12,151 nt of DNA from Lachnospira sp. UBA5912 (GTDB lineage: Bacteria; Bacillota; Clostridia; Lachnospirales; Lachnospiraceae), in contig DJDY01000196.1 in assembly GCA_002435585.1 (NCBI GenBank), positions 11,424 through 23,574 on the forward strand, given 5' to 3'. Below the pieces are notes generated by a model. It saw only the letters and a list, made by a program, of their open reading frames with translations, searched no databases and was not told the DNA's origin. Below are positions 1-5,908 of the stretch, piece by piece. The position numbers and the translations under genes were made by a program. Position 1 is the first letter of the stretch. Each line of letters opens with the position of its first letter.

Positions 1-788
1 CATATAAGGATGGAGATAAGCTTGTTGAAGAAGGACTTAAGATGGGTGCCGATTGTGTTGGTGGCATACCACATTTTGAATACTGCAGGGAGTTTGGTGA
101 GAAGTCTATTCATAAGGTTGTAGAACTTGCAGTTAAGTATGATAAGCTTATTGATGTACACTGTGATGAAAGTGATGATCCTATGAGCAGATTCGTAGAG
201 CTTCTTACAGCACTTTCAATAGTTGAAGGAATCGGATCTAAGACAACAGCAAGCCATACCTGTTCACTTGGTTCTGTTGATAACAGCTATGCATTCAGAA
301 TGATGAAGAACTTTAAAAAGGCAGGTCTTAACTTTATATCATGTCCAACAGAGAATATATATCTTCAGGGCAGACAGGATACATATCCTAAGAGAAGAGG
401 TCTTACAAGGGTTAAGGAATTATACGAAAATGGCATAAATGTATGCTTTGCACAGGATTCTATACAGGATCCATGGTATCCAGCAGGCAACGGCAACCTT
501 ATGAATGTCCTTGATAATGGTATTCATATTGCACAGATGATGTCGTTTGAGGAGATGGATAACTGCCTTGATCTTATAACTGTAAATGGTGCTAAGACTA
601 TGAACATATCAGACCAATATGGTATAGAAGCCGGAAAGCCAGCCAACTTTATTGTAGTTGATGCTAAAAGCGAGTTTGAAGCAGTGTGCGAAAGAGCTGA
701 TGTAGTAGCAAGTGTCCGTGATGGAGAATATCTGTTCAAGAAGGCTCCGGTACAGTATGAGGCTTTGAGTGATTTTATGGCAAAGTAA
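1..788 (+). CDS. codA: Cytosine deaminase, C-terminal part (5' end outside window)
   Basis: The frame is open from position 3, so the gene begins before the window; 261 codons are visible and the E. coli enzyme has about 427. The family hydrolyses cytosine to uracil and ammonia in the cytoplasm (pyrimidine salvage or nitrogen supply). Seen here: DVHCDE with the metal-site His (codon 159-161) and catalytic Glu (168-170), the metal His of ASHT (255-257), the metal-binding Asp of FAQDS (456-458), and family blocks LQGR-DTYPKRRG-TRVKE and DPWYP. The match to E. coli CodA, recalled from memory, runs over the whole fragment without large gaps. The Asp that follows the metal Asp in E. coli (Asp314) is Ser here, and the preceding His is Gln. 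Related amidohydrolases deaminate isoguanine or creatinine, so the exact substrate is not certain. A PucR regulator and a transporter lie downstream. Confidence 0.9.
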   Translation, partial: YKDGDKLVEEGLKMGADCVGGIPHFEYCREFGEKSIHKVVELAVKYDKLIDVHCDESDDPMSRFVELLTALSIVEGIGSKTTASHTCSLGSVDNSYAFRMMKNFKKAGLNFISCPTENIYLQGRQDTYPKRRGLTRVKELYENGINVCFAQDSIQDPWYPAGNGNLMNVLDNGIHIAQMMSFEEMDNCLDLITVNGAKTMNISDQYGIEAGKPANFIVVDAKSEFEAVCERADVVASVRDGEYLFKKAPVQYEALSDFMAK

Positions 789-797
789 GCTGGTTTA

Positions 798-826
798 TTG
801 ACAAGTATCAAGTTATATTATAACAT
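798..826 (+). promoter_or_regulatory. Candidate sigma-A promoter for the CrtO-like gene
   Basis: A perfect TTGACA -35 box (798-803) is followed after 17 bases by TAACAT (821-826). A better -10 match, TATAAC (819-824), overlaps it but at only 15 bases. It lies in the 104-base gap after the codA stop and would give a leader of about 60 bases, which suggests the small membrane protein has its own transcript. It is called by eye only. Confidence 0.5.
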
Positions 827-892
827 TGAACTGTATAGATTTTAAGAATTTCAGTTATAAGAACTGCAAGCTGAAAATGGAGTTTAGATTGT

Positions 893-1330
893 ATGATGCT
901 TACTCTTGTGATTACATTAGGAACGATTGCTTATCATGTTGTTATGAGATTGCTGGTTGGTGCTATTTACAATTCTGTTATGCATAACAAAGCGGATTAT
1001 AGAAAACAGTGGTATCAGGTAAGTGAATACGAAATGAATATATACAGGAAAATGAGAGTTAAAAAGTGGAAAAACCTTATGCCAACGTATGATTCTGATA
1101 TATTTGATCCAAGAAAGCGTACATGGGATCAGATTGCACAGGCAACATGTCAGGCAGAATTAGTTCATGAAACAATAGCTGTTTTAAGTTTTACACCTGT
1201 TTTTGCAGGAATATGGCTGGGTGGATATACAGCATTTATTGTTACATCTATTCTTGCTTCGTTGTTTGATCTTATGTTTGTAGTAATTCAGAGATATAAT
1301 AGATATAGAATTATGAAATTAATAAAATAA
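893..1330 (+). CDS. Small membrane protein, CrtO-like glycosyl-4,4'-diaponeurosporenoate acyltransferase family
   Basis: This is a 145-residue protein with a hydrophobic N-terminal segment (about residues 3-27) and two adjacent hydrophobic segments near the C-terminus (about 93-112 and 113-132). Between them lies a basic, aromatic-rich cytoplasmic-type stretch. The order WKNLMP, FDPRKRTW, CQAELVHE and a closing QRYNRYR resembles the CrtO acyltransferase-like family, which includes the last enzyme of staphyloxanthin synthesis. No carotenoid gene is nearby, so the substrate here is unknown. The start has TGGAG (878-882) ten bases upstream, and a second ATG follows at 896. The gene has its own candidate promoter and a strong terminator, so it looks monocistronic. 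The family call is from remembered motifs; a plain hypothetical membrane protein is the fallback. Confidence 0.6.
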   Translation: MMLTLVITLGTIAYHVVMRLLVGAIYNSVMHNKADYRKQWYQVSEYEMNIYRKMRVKKWKNLMPTYDSDIFDPRKRTWDQIAQATCQAELVHETIAVLSFTPVFAGIWLGGYTAFIVTSILASLFDLMFVVIQRYNRYRIMKLIK

Positions 1331-1343
1331 TGAATAATGTTGT

Positions 1344-1371
1344 GGGAAAGCTGTTTTTGCTTTCCCTTTTT
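1344..1371 (+). terminator. Rho-independent terminator of the CrtO-like gene
   Basis: GGGAAAGC (1344-1351) pairs perfectly with GCTTTCCC (1359-1366) across a 7-base loop. Five T follow (1367-1371). It starts 14 bases after the stop codon of the CrtO-like gene. Confidence 0.85.
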
Positions 1372-1498
1372 CAGCTGTAAAATAGTAAGGTTGTATAGGA
1401 AAAAGGTACAGCGGATATCGTAGTTCTATGTATTTATAGTGTGTTTTTTTGTCGTGATAAATGTGAGAATAAAATAATAGAAGAATGAGGGAAATAAT

Positions 1499-2857
1499 AT
1501 GTTTGAATGTAAAGATTTATTAACCTTGCCATCTATGGCACAGGCGAAAATAATCGCTGGTAAGAGTGGGTTATCTAACAGTATAAGATGGGTATATAAG
1601 CCAGAGAATATGAATTTTGCCAAGTGGGTCAAAGGACAGGAACTTCTTATTATAAGTACACCTGTTATTCAAAGCAGAGATTTTAATCTGCAGCTAATTA
1701 TAGAAAAAGCAAAAAAACTTAATATGTCGGGGGCACTGCTTCTTACAGGGGATAAGTATATAGCTAGTATAGACAGTAGTGTTGTGTCGTATGCTAATCT
1801 TAATAATTTTCCGATATTTGCGATATCTGGTGAGATTCCACTTATAGATATTTTTGAAGAAATCGGACATGCAATAGCATATAATAAGAATTCCGATGCT
1901 ATTAGCGATGATATTCTGTCTGGAATTATATTCGGTAAGAATATTAATGCAGATGCATTTGCAATGAAGTTTGCAGAAGCTGGCTATGAGTTGGGTGGTA
2001 AGAATCGTATGTTTACAATAAATATTCATGGTGACTGCAGAATAGAAGAATATGAATATGATTCAATTATCAATAAAATAAAGAATGAGTTCAATGCTAA
2101 TAAAACCAGGACATTATTATCAAGATATGGCAACAATATTGTCGGTTGTTTCTGCTTTAAAACAGGAGAGACGGATGTGTCAGGCAGCAATATGTCAGAT
2201 GATAGTATACAAGATAATGATATACAGGATAAAGATGTGTTGAATGACATTATGTCAGATAACAATATGTCTGAAAGTAATATATCAGAGATTACTCCAA
2301 TTGACTTATCAATGAAAAACATACATGACACTGACAAAGTGAGTGAACTGTATGAAAAGGAAGTGCTGTCCAAGATATATAGCAGCTTATCAGAGTATCT
2401 TTATAGCATAAGCCCTGATATAAAGCTTGTTATGGGAGTTGGGCGTGCATATGAAAGAATAGGAGATTTACAGAAGAGTTTTACGGAAGCATCAAGATGT
2501 GTAATTCTGTCCGAAAAGATGAACATGTCTGGAAGAGTATTCTGGTATGAAGAGATGGGAATATATAACTTGTTTTCAGAGCTGGCAGATAAAAAGGTTA
2601 TGCAGGAATTCATAGACAGTACGCTGGGAGTTATTATTGAGTATGACAGGAACAATAATTCTAAGCTGCTGGAAACGCTGAAGGCATATTTATGGAATAA
2701 TAACAGTCTTATACATGCATCTGAACAGTTATACACACATAGGAATACTGTTAAGTACAGAGTGCAGCGCATAAGCCAGTTGACAGGCAGGGATTTTGAT
2801 GATGCCATAACCAGGCTTGAATATATGAATGCCATTATATGTATGGAAATCAGCTGA
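1499..2857 (+). CDS. PucR-family transcriptional regulator with duplicated acidic insert
   Basis: The protein has 452 residues. Residues 1-128 match the PucR N-terminal domain (start MFECKDLL, then a GxxGLxNxIRWV-type block and GQELLIIS). A degenerate GGDEF-like middle domain covers about 165-345. Residues 389-450 are the C-terminal helix-turn-helix (LLETLKAYL, NNSLIHASEQLYTHRNTVKYR). The family regulates purine catabolism and other nitrogen or amino-acid genes; the effector here is unknown. GAGGGA (1487-1492) supports the start. The middle domain is interrupted by a Ser/Asp/Asn-rich insert (about 224-275) that holds a diverged 20-residue tandem duplication. With codA upstream and an NhaC-type transporter downstream, the likely role is local control of nucleobase or nitrogen use, which is inferred from position only. 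Confidence 0.88.
   Translation: MFECKDLLTLPSMAQAKIIAGKSGLSNSIRWVYKPENMNFAKWVKGQELLIISTPVIQSRDFNLQLIIEKAKKLNMSGALLLTGDKYIASIDSSVVSYANLNNFPIFAISGEIPLIDIFEEIGHAIAYNKNSDAISDDILSGIIFGKNINADAFAMKFAEAGYELGGKNRMFTINIHGDCRIEEYEYDSIINKIKNEFNANKTRTLLSRYGNNIVGCFCFKTGETDVSGSNMSDDSIQDNDIQDKDVLNDIMSDNNMSESNISEITPIDLSMKNIHDTDKVSELYEKEVLSKIYSSLSEYLYSISPDIKLVMGVGRAYERIGDLQKSFTEASRCVILSEKMNMSGRVFWYEEMGIYNLFSELADKKVMQEFIDSTLGVIIEYDRNNNSKLLETLKAYLWNNNSLIHASEQLYTHRNTVKYRVQRISQLTGRDFDDAITRLEYMNAIICMEIS
2170..2290 (+). repeat. Intragenic 60-base tandem duplication inside the PucR gene
   Basis: GATGTGT occurs at 2174 and 2234, and TATGTCAGAT at 2191 and 2251, each exactly 60 bases apart, so the reading frame is kept. 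Inside it, a 15-base unit is also repeated in tandem (2206-2220 and 2221-2235, both starting TATACA, with a few mismatches). The protein product is a run of Asp, Ser, Asn and Ile/Met. It marks the insert as recent in-frame expansion rather than a conserved domain. Confidence 0.75.
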
Positions 2858-2905
2858 ATTGACGGAATGTAATGAACGTAAAAAGAAAAGAAAACTTAAC
2901 GGTAT

Positions 2906-2934
2906 TTGTGCTGTGGGTACAAATAGGCTATAAT
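2906..2934 (+). promoter_or_regulatory. Weak candidate promoter in the pucR-nhaC spacer
   Basis: A perfect TATAAT (2929-2934) lies 17 bases downstream of TTGTGC (2906-2911), which keeps only the TTG of the -35 consensus. A transcript started here would run about 155 bases to the end of the hairpin at 3096. It could be a short RNA or an attenuated leader of the transporter gene. Confidence 0.35.
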
Positions 2935-3050
2935 GATTTTGTGGCTTGATGATATAAAGAAAGTTTATGGAAAATTTATTATTGAACTGCATAAAGAGGA
3001 GTGCTATATTACACACATAGACAGGAAGTAATAAAAATAATATTTCAAGA

Positions 3051-3096
3051 AGCAAAGGGGCTTTATCTGGTGACGATCGGATAAAGTCCCTTTGTT
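3051..3096 (+). terminator. Long 17-bp hairpin, terminator or attenuator
   Basis: Bases 3051-3067 (AGCAAAGGGGCTTTATC) pair over all 17 positions with 3080-3096, with two G-U pairs, across a 12-base loop that contains CGATCG. The following bases are T-rich but broken (TTGTATATTTAATT), so it is a weaker terminator than its stem suggests. It lies about 190 bases after the pucR stop and 230 before the next gene. The near-perfect symmetry means it could also end transcripts from the minus strand. Confidence 0.65.
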
Positions 3097-3309
3097 GTAT
3101 ATTTAATTAGATATTTTAGATCGATAAGTAAGATATTATTTTAAACAACCTGTTAGAAAAAGATTATTGCCAATGCATTATGTTATTAATTGTTTTGAAA
3201 TGCTTTTAAATATTTTAAAATAGAGATTTATAGTAAGCATTTTAATAAATATGCCATGTATATGACGATATTCTAAAAACATCAGGATATAACTAAAGTT
3301 ACAAAAAAC

Positions 3310-3315
3310 AGGAGG
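3310..3315 (+). promoter_or_regulatory. Ribosome binding site that sets the NhaC start
   Basis: AGGAGG lies one base before an ATG at 3317 and seven bases before the in-frame ATG at 3323. Only the second spacing is workable, so 3323 is taken as the start. Confidence 0.8.
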
Positions 3316-3322
3316 AATGGTT

Positions 3323-4675
3323 ATGAGTTATGGTCTTATAGCGGTAATTATAGTAATTGGTATCGTAATTGGTGCTATAGCTACTAAGAAATGTGAGCCT
3401 TTTTTGATAGCAGGTTCAATAATAGGAGCTATATTCTTATATAAGCAGAATTTTATAACAGAATGGGTGACAACACTTGAGGATGTTATGAGTTCAGAGG
3501 CATATCTGATACTTGTGTGTGGATTGTTTGGAAGCATTATAGCATTGCTTACGGCATCTAAGGGACATTTTGGTTTTGCAAAGATTGTATCTAAAATATG
3601 CAATACAGAAAGAAAAACTTTATTTACGACATTTATACTTGGTGTAATTATATTTATAGATGACTATCTTAATGTATTATCAATAGGAACAGCAATGAAA
3701 AAGGTGTATGATAAGGTAAAGGTACCAAGAGAAGCACTTGCTTATATTCTTGACAGTACAGGTTCGCCAGTATGTGTTATGTTCCCATTTTCTTCATGGG
3801 CTGCTTACTTCGGAGCAATATTCTTCGCACAGGAAAGCGTACAGGCACTTGGTGCAAAGACATGGATGGGTGCATATATTAAAGCGATTCCATTCTGTGT
3901 ATACCCTATAGTTGCGCTGATTATAGTTATTCTTTTCTCAGCAGGTCTGTTTCCTAAGCTTGGCGGAATGAAAAAGGCGTATGACAGAGTTGCCACAACT
4001 GGTAAGGTATACAGTGATGCAAGTAAAAAGTATAATATGGATGATGAAGAGGGTGAACAGGATGGTAATATTCTTAACTTCCTTATCCCTATGCTTGTAC
4101 TTGTAGTTGTTGCATGTGTAACAGGCAATCTTGTAGTAGCACAGGTTATATGTCTTGCAGTTACATTAGTTATGTATCTTTCAGAAAAGATTATGACATT
4201 TACCGAATACTGGGATAACTTTGTAAAAGGTTTTGCGGATATGTTACCTATAATCATTCTTCTTATAGCAGCACTTACTTTCCAGACTATAGCAAGCAAC
4301 ATGCAGATGACAGAATTCTTTATAGATTTAACACAGCCTATATTATCAGCTAAGATATTCCCTATGTTAGCATTTATCATAACAGGTATACTGGCATTTA
4401 TGATTGCCAATGCCTGGGGTGTATGTACACTGGTAGCACCAGTATTACTTCCACTTGGTGCAAGTGTAGGTGCTAATGCAGTACTTATCATGGCAGCCAT
4501 CCTTTCAGGATGCGCATTTGGTAATCATGCATGCTTTTACTGTGATACAACAGTCCTTGCTTCACAGGGATCAGGTATTGATAATTTTGACCATGCAGTA
4601 TCACAGCTCCCATATGTGCTTATAGGTGCGGCAGTCAGTATTGTAGGATTCCTTGTTCTTGGTTTTGTATACTAG
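3323..4675 (+). CDS. NhaC-family Na+/H+ antiporter-like transporter
   Basis: This is a 450-residue integral membrane protein with about ten or more hydrophobic segments. It matches the NhaC antiporter family (PF03553): an acidic pair in a membrane context (IFIDDYLNVLSIGTAM), then DSTGSPVCVMFPFSSWAAYFG, and a C-terminal block FGNHACFYCDTTVLAS followed by DNFDHAVSQLPYVL. A charged cytoplasmic loop (KKYNMDDEEGEQDG) splits the two halves. In typical NhaC proteins the last block reads GDHCSPISDTT; here Asp is Asn and CSPIS is ACFYC, so it belongs to a diverged branch. Some NhaC relatives exchange organic acids (MleN), so Na+/H+ exchange is not certain. Its place after codA and pucR hints at import or ion balance tied to nucleobase use, which is an inference. 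Confidence 0.85.
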   Translation: MSYGLIAVIIVIGIVIGAIATKKCEPFLIAGSIIGAIFLYKQNFITEWVTTLEDVMSSEAYLILVCGLFGSIIALLTASKGHFGFAKIVSKICNTERKTLFTTFILGVIIFIDDYLNVLSIGTAMKKVYDKVKVPREALAYILDSTGSPVCVMFPFSSWAAYFGAIFFAQESVQALGAKTWMGAYIKAIPFCVYPIVALIIVILFSAGLFPKLGGMKKAYDRVATTGKVYSDASKKYNMDDEEGEQDGNILNFLIPMLVLVVVACVTGNLVVAQVICLAVTLVMYLSEKIMTFTEYWDNFVKGFADMLPIIILLIAALTFQTIASNMQMTEFFIDLTQPILSAKIFPMLAFIITGILAFMIANAWGVCTLVAPVLLPLGASVGANAVLIMAAILSGCAFGNHACFYCDTTVLASQGSGIDNFDHAVSQLPYVLIGAAVSIVGFLVLGFVY

Positions 4676-4676
4676 A

Positions 4677-4776
4677 GATGAAGAAGAGAAAATTATGGAT
4701 GAGCGCAAAGAAAAAGAAAGCGGTCGCAAAGCACGATGAAAAATGTGAAAGCGTGGGTTAATGAGTGCAGGAATGA
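4677..4776 (+). repeat. Structured intergenic repeat, copy 1 (with a leading tail fragment)
   Basis: The segment 4677-4697 is identical over 21 bases to 11226-11246, the tail end of copy 2. It is followed at once by a head, 4699-4733, that matches 11102-11136 with four transitions in 35 bases. It ends with 4753-4776 (GGGTTAATGAGTGCAGGAAT), matching the tail of copy 2. The order tail-head-tail suggests two units in tandem, the first mostly lost. The element begins two bases after the transporter stop codon. Its frame could encode a lysine-rich peptide starting MKKRKLWMSAKKKK, but there is no ribosome binding site and copy 2 breaks differently. Confidence 0.8.
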
Positions 4777-4910
4777 GATAAAAAAGATTATATTAAATGG
4801 AATATATATAAATAAACTATAAATGAGCAAATATAGATAAGGGTTAAAAGCTTTGTGGCTGATATTGAAAAAATCAGACAAAAAAAGGAAATCCTGGATA
4901 GGAGGCAGTT

Positions 4911-5546
4911 ATGAGTGATGATAAGAAATATGTAGTTACAATAGCCAGACAGTTTGGCAGTCTTGGAAGACCGATAGCTAAAATGATGAGTGAGAAGCTT
5001 GGCATAGAATATTATGACAGGGATATAGTAGAACAGGCTGCAAAGAAGCTGAATCTTCCTGTATCACACATAGATGAACTTGAAGAAAAGGTTAAAAAGA
5101 CAAGTAAGAATTCCTATATGAGAATGATGTATCCTCTGGGTACTGAATCAAGTGCTGAGCAGGATAACATATTTGAAGCACAACAGAATATTATGAGATT
5201 TCTTACTGAAAGAGAAAGCTGTATCATAGTAGGACGTTGTTCGGATTTTGTGTTATCAGATGAACCGAATGCAATACATATATACATATATGCACCTTAT
5301 GAAGCGCGTGTTAAGAATTGTGTCAAGGATCTGAATCTTACAGAGACTGATGCAAAGAAGATGATAAGGTCTGTAGATGTGGCAAGGGATGACTATCATA
5401 TGCATTATGCAGGCTTTCTTCCATCTGATCCTAAGCATAAGAATATCATGGTTGACAGCAGTGTTCTTGGAGTAGAGGGAACAGCCGATTTCCTTGTGGA
5501 TTTTATAAGAAGAAAGTTCGGACTTAAGACATATACGTTAAACTGA
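4911..5546 (+). CDS. Cytidylate-kinase-like family protein
   Basis: The protein has 211 residues and AGGAGG (4900-4905) five bases before the ATG. The P-loop region is TIARQFGSLGRPIAK (residues 10-24), followed by LGIEYYDRDIV, then the family block CIIVGRCSDFVL (104-115), a sensor-like Arg region (KKMIRSVDVARDDYH) and a closing DSSVLGVEGTADFLVDFI. This is the cytidylate-kinase-like family (PF13189), common and multi-copy in Clostridia; the physiological substrate is unknown. The usual GSGGR of the loop is GSLGR here. It lies 235 bases after the transporter with repeat copy 1 between them, and ends in its own strong terminator. Whether it phosphorylates CMP is open, since true Cmk proteins have a different N-terminal loop. 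Confidence 0.85.
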   Translation: MSDDKKYVVTIARQFGSLGRPIAKMMSEKLGIEYYDRDIVEQAAKKLNLPVSHIDELEEKVKKTSKNSYMRMMYPLGTESSAEQDNIFEAQQNIMRFLTERESCIIVGRCSDFVLSDEPNAIHIYIYAPYEARVKNCVKDLNLTETDAKKMIRSVDVARDDYHMHYAGFLPSDPKHKNIMVDSSVLGVEGTADFLVDFIRRKFGLKTYTLN

Positions 5547-5570
5547 TAGAGGATTACATAGCAATAAAAT

Positions 5571-5628
5571 AAAACACAGGTAGTTTCAAATGATATATAT
5601 TTTGAAATTGCCTGTGTTTTATTTTTTT
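5571..5628 (+). terminator. Strong rho-independent terminator after the kinase-like gene
   Basis: Bases 5571-5590 (AAAACACAGGTAGTTTCAAA) pair with 5601-5620 over 20 positions with two G-U pairs, around a 10-base AT loop, and a T-rich tract (ending TTTTATTTTTTTAT) follows. A-rich sequence also precedes the stem, so it could work in both directions. It separates the kinase-like gene from the fructose operon. Confidence 0.92.
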
Positions 5629-5721
5629 ATGTATGTATCATAGATAAATGCTCAATTATGCAAAGAATGAAAAATAGTAAATATTAAACATAAATGATTG
5701 GATATGAATGTGTAAAAAATC

Positions 5722-5735
5722 TGTAATTGCATACA
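5722..5735 (+). promoter_or_regulatory. cre-like site (possible CcpA operator) at the fru promoter
   Basis: TGTAATTGCATACA fits the catabolite-responsive element pattern TGWNANCGNNWNCA at all fixed positions except one: the central C is T. The outer arms TGTA and TACA are inverted. It overlaps the candidate -35 box, where binding would repress. Low sequence complexity makes a chance match possible. Confidence 0.35.
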
Positions 5736-5756
5736 AAGTATAGAAATGGGTATAAT
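5727..5756 (+). promoter_or_regulatory. Candidate promoter of the fructose operon
   Basis: TTGCAT (5727-5732) and a perfect TATAAT (5751-5756) are 18 bases apart. The start of transcription would be near 5763, leaving a leader of about 145 bases before fruK. In the 362-base gap 5547-5908, this is the best promoter seen; the rest holds the upstream terminator, the cre-like site and the CAAAATAT repeats. Confidence 0.45.
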
Positions 5757-5781
5757 TACACATAAAAAGCACGCAAAAAAC

Positions 5782-5801
5782 CAAAATATTGTGCAAAATA
5801 T
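5782..5801 (+). repeat. Direct repeat CAAAATAT in the fru leader
   Basis: CAAAATAT occurs at 5782-5789 and 5794-5801, 12 bases apart, and a related CAAAAAA precedes at 5774. They lie just downstream of the candidate promoter, where a DeoR-type fructose regulator could bind. No such regulator is encoded in the window and the region is A-rich, so chance is possible. Confidence 0.3.
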
Positions 5802-5894
5802 ATAAAAACAAGTATGGATGTTTGTGAATGATGGTGATTGATTATGAACGAATATGGAGTTATTATAATAACAACTTAAAGGTTCGTGACCAGG

Positions 5895-5902
5895 AAGGAG
5901 GG
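5895..5902 (+). promoter_or_regulatory. Ribosome binding site that sets the fruK GTG start
   Basis: AAGGAGGG lies six bases before GTG at 5909. The longer in-frame ATG at 5828 has no such site, and the protein families start with IYTVTFNPS, which follows this GTG directly. Confidence 0.9.
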
Positions 5903-5908
5903 ATAAAG

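Larger units (their letters stand above)
2858..3322 (+). other. 465-base intergenic region between pucR and the NhaC-type gene
   Basis: No credible gene lies here. The first part holds a candidate promoter (2906-2934) and a long hairpin (3051-3096). The rest (3100-3300) is very AT-rich. It has an inverted repeat, AAATGCTT at 3198-3205 and AAGCATTT at 3235-3242 (8-base arms, 29 bases apart), which could be an operator for the downstream transporter. No -35/-10 pair for that gene stands out; TTGAAA (3195-3200) with TAAAAT (3216-3221) has only a 15-base spacer. No known riboswitch was recognised. Confidence 0.6.

Noticed and set aside
2933-3031. A 32-codon open frame beginning at the candidate TATAAT in the pucR-nhaC spacer (start MILWLDDIKKVYG).
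   Set aside because: There is no ribosome binding site, the ATG overlaps the -10 box, and the sequence matches no family I know. It may be a leader peptide, but nothing supports it.
3805-4500. A long minus-strand open frame inside the NhaC-type gene, with similar ones opposite fruA and ptsI.
   Set aside because: They lie wholly opposite strongly supported genes, have no family features, and arise from the codon bias of the real genes.
4678-4760. Lysine-rich peptide readable in repeat copy 1, with a similar start (MSVKKKKAAAK) in copy 2.
   Set aside because: The two frames diverge after about ten residues, copy 3 lacks the lysine-rich stretch, and no ribosome binding site is present. The conservation is better explained at the DNA or RNA level.
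4855-4914. A 19-codon GTG frame whose TGA overlaps the ATG of the kinase-like gene.
   Set aside because: No ribosome binding site precedes it and the frame is closed just upstream. The overlap probably arises because its last codons read through the AGGAGG site of the next gene.
5828-5908. A 27-codon N-terminal extension of FruK from the ATG at 5828.
   Set aside because: The family starts at IYTVTFNPS, and AAGGAGGG sits directly before the GTG at 5909. The extension has no binding site.
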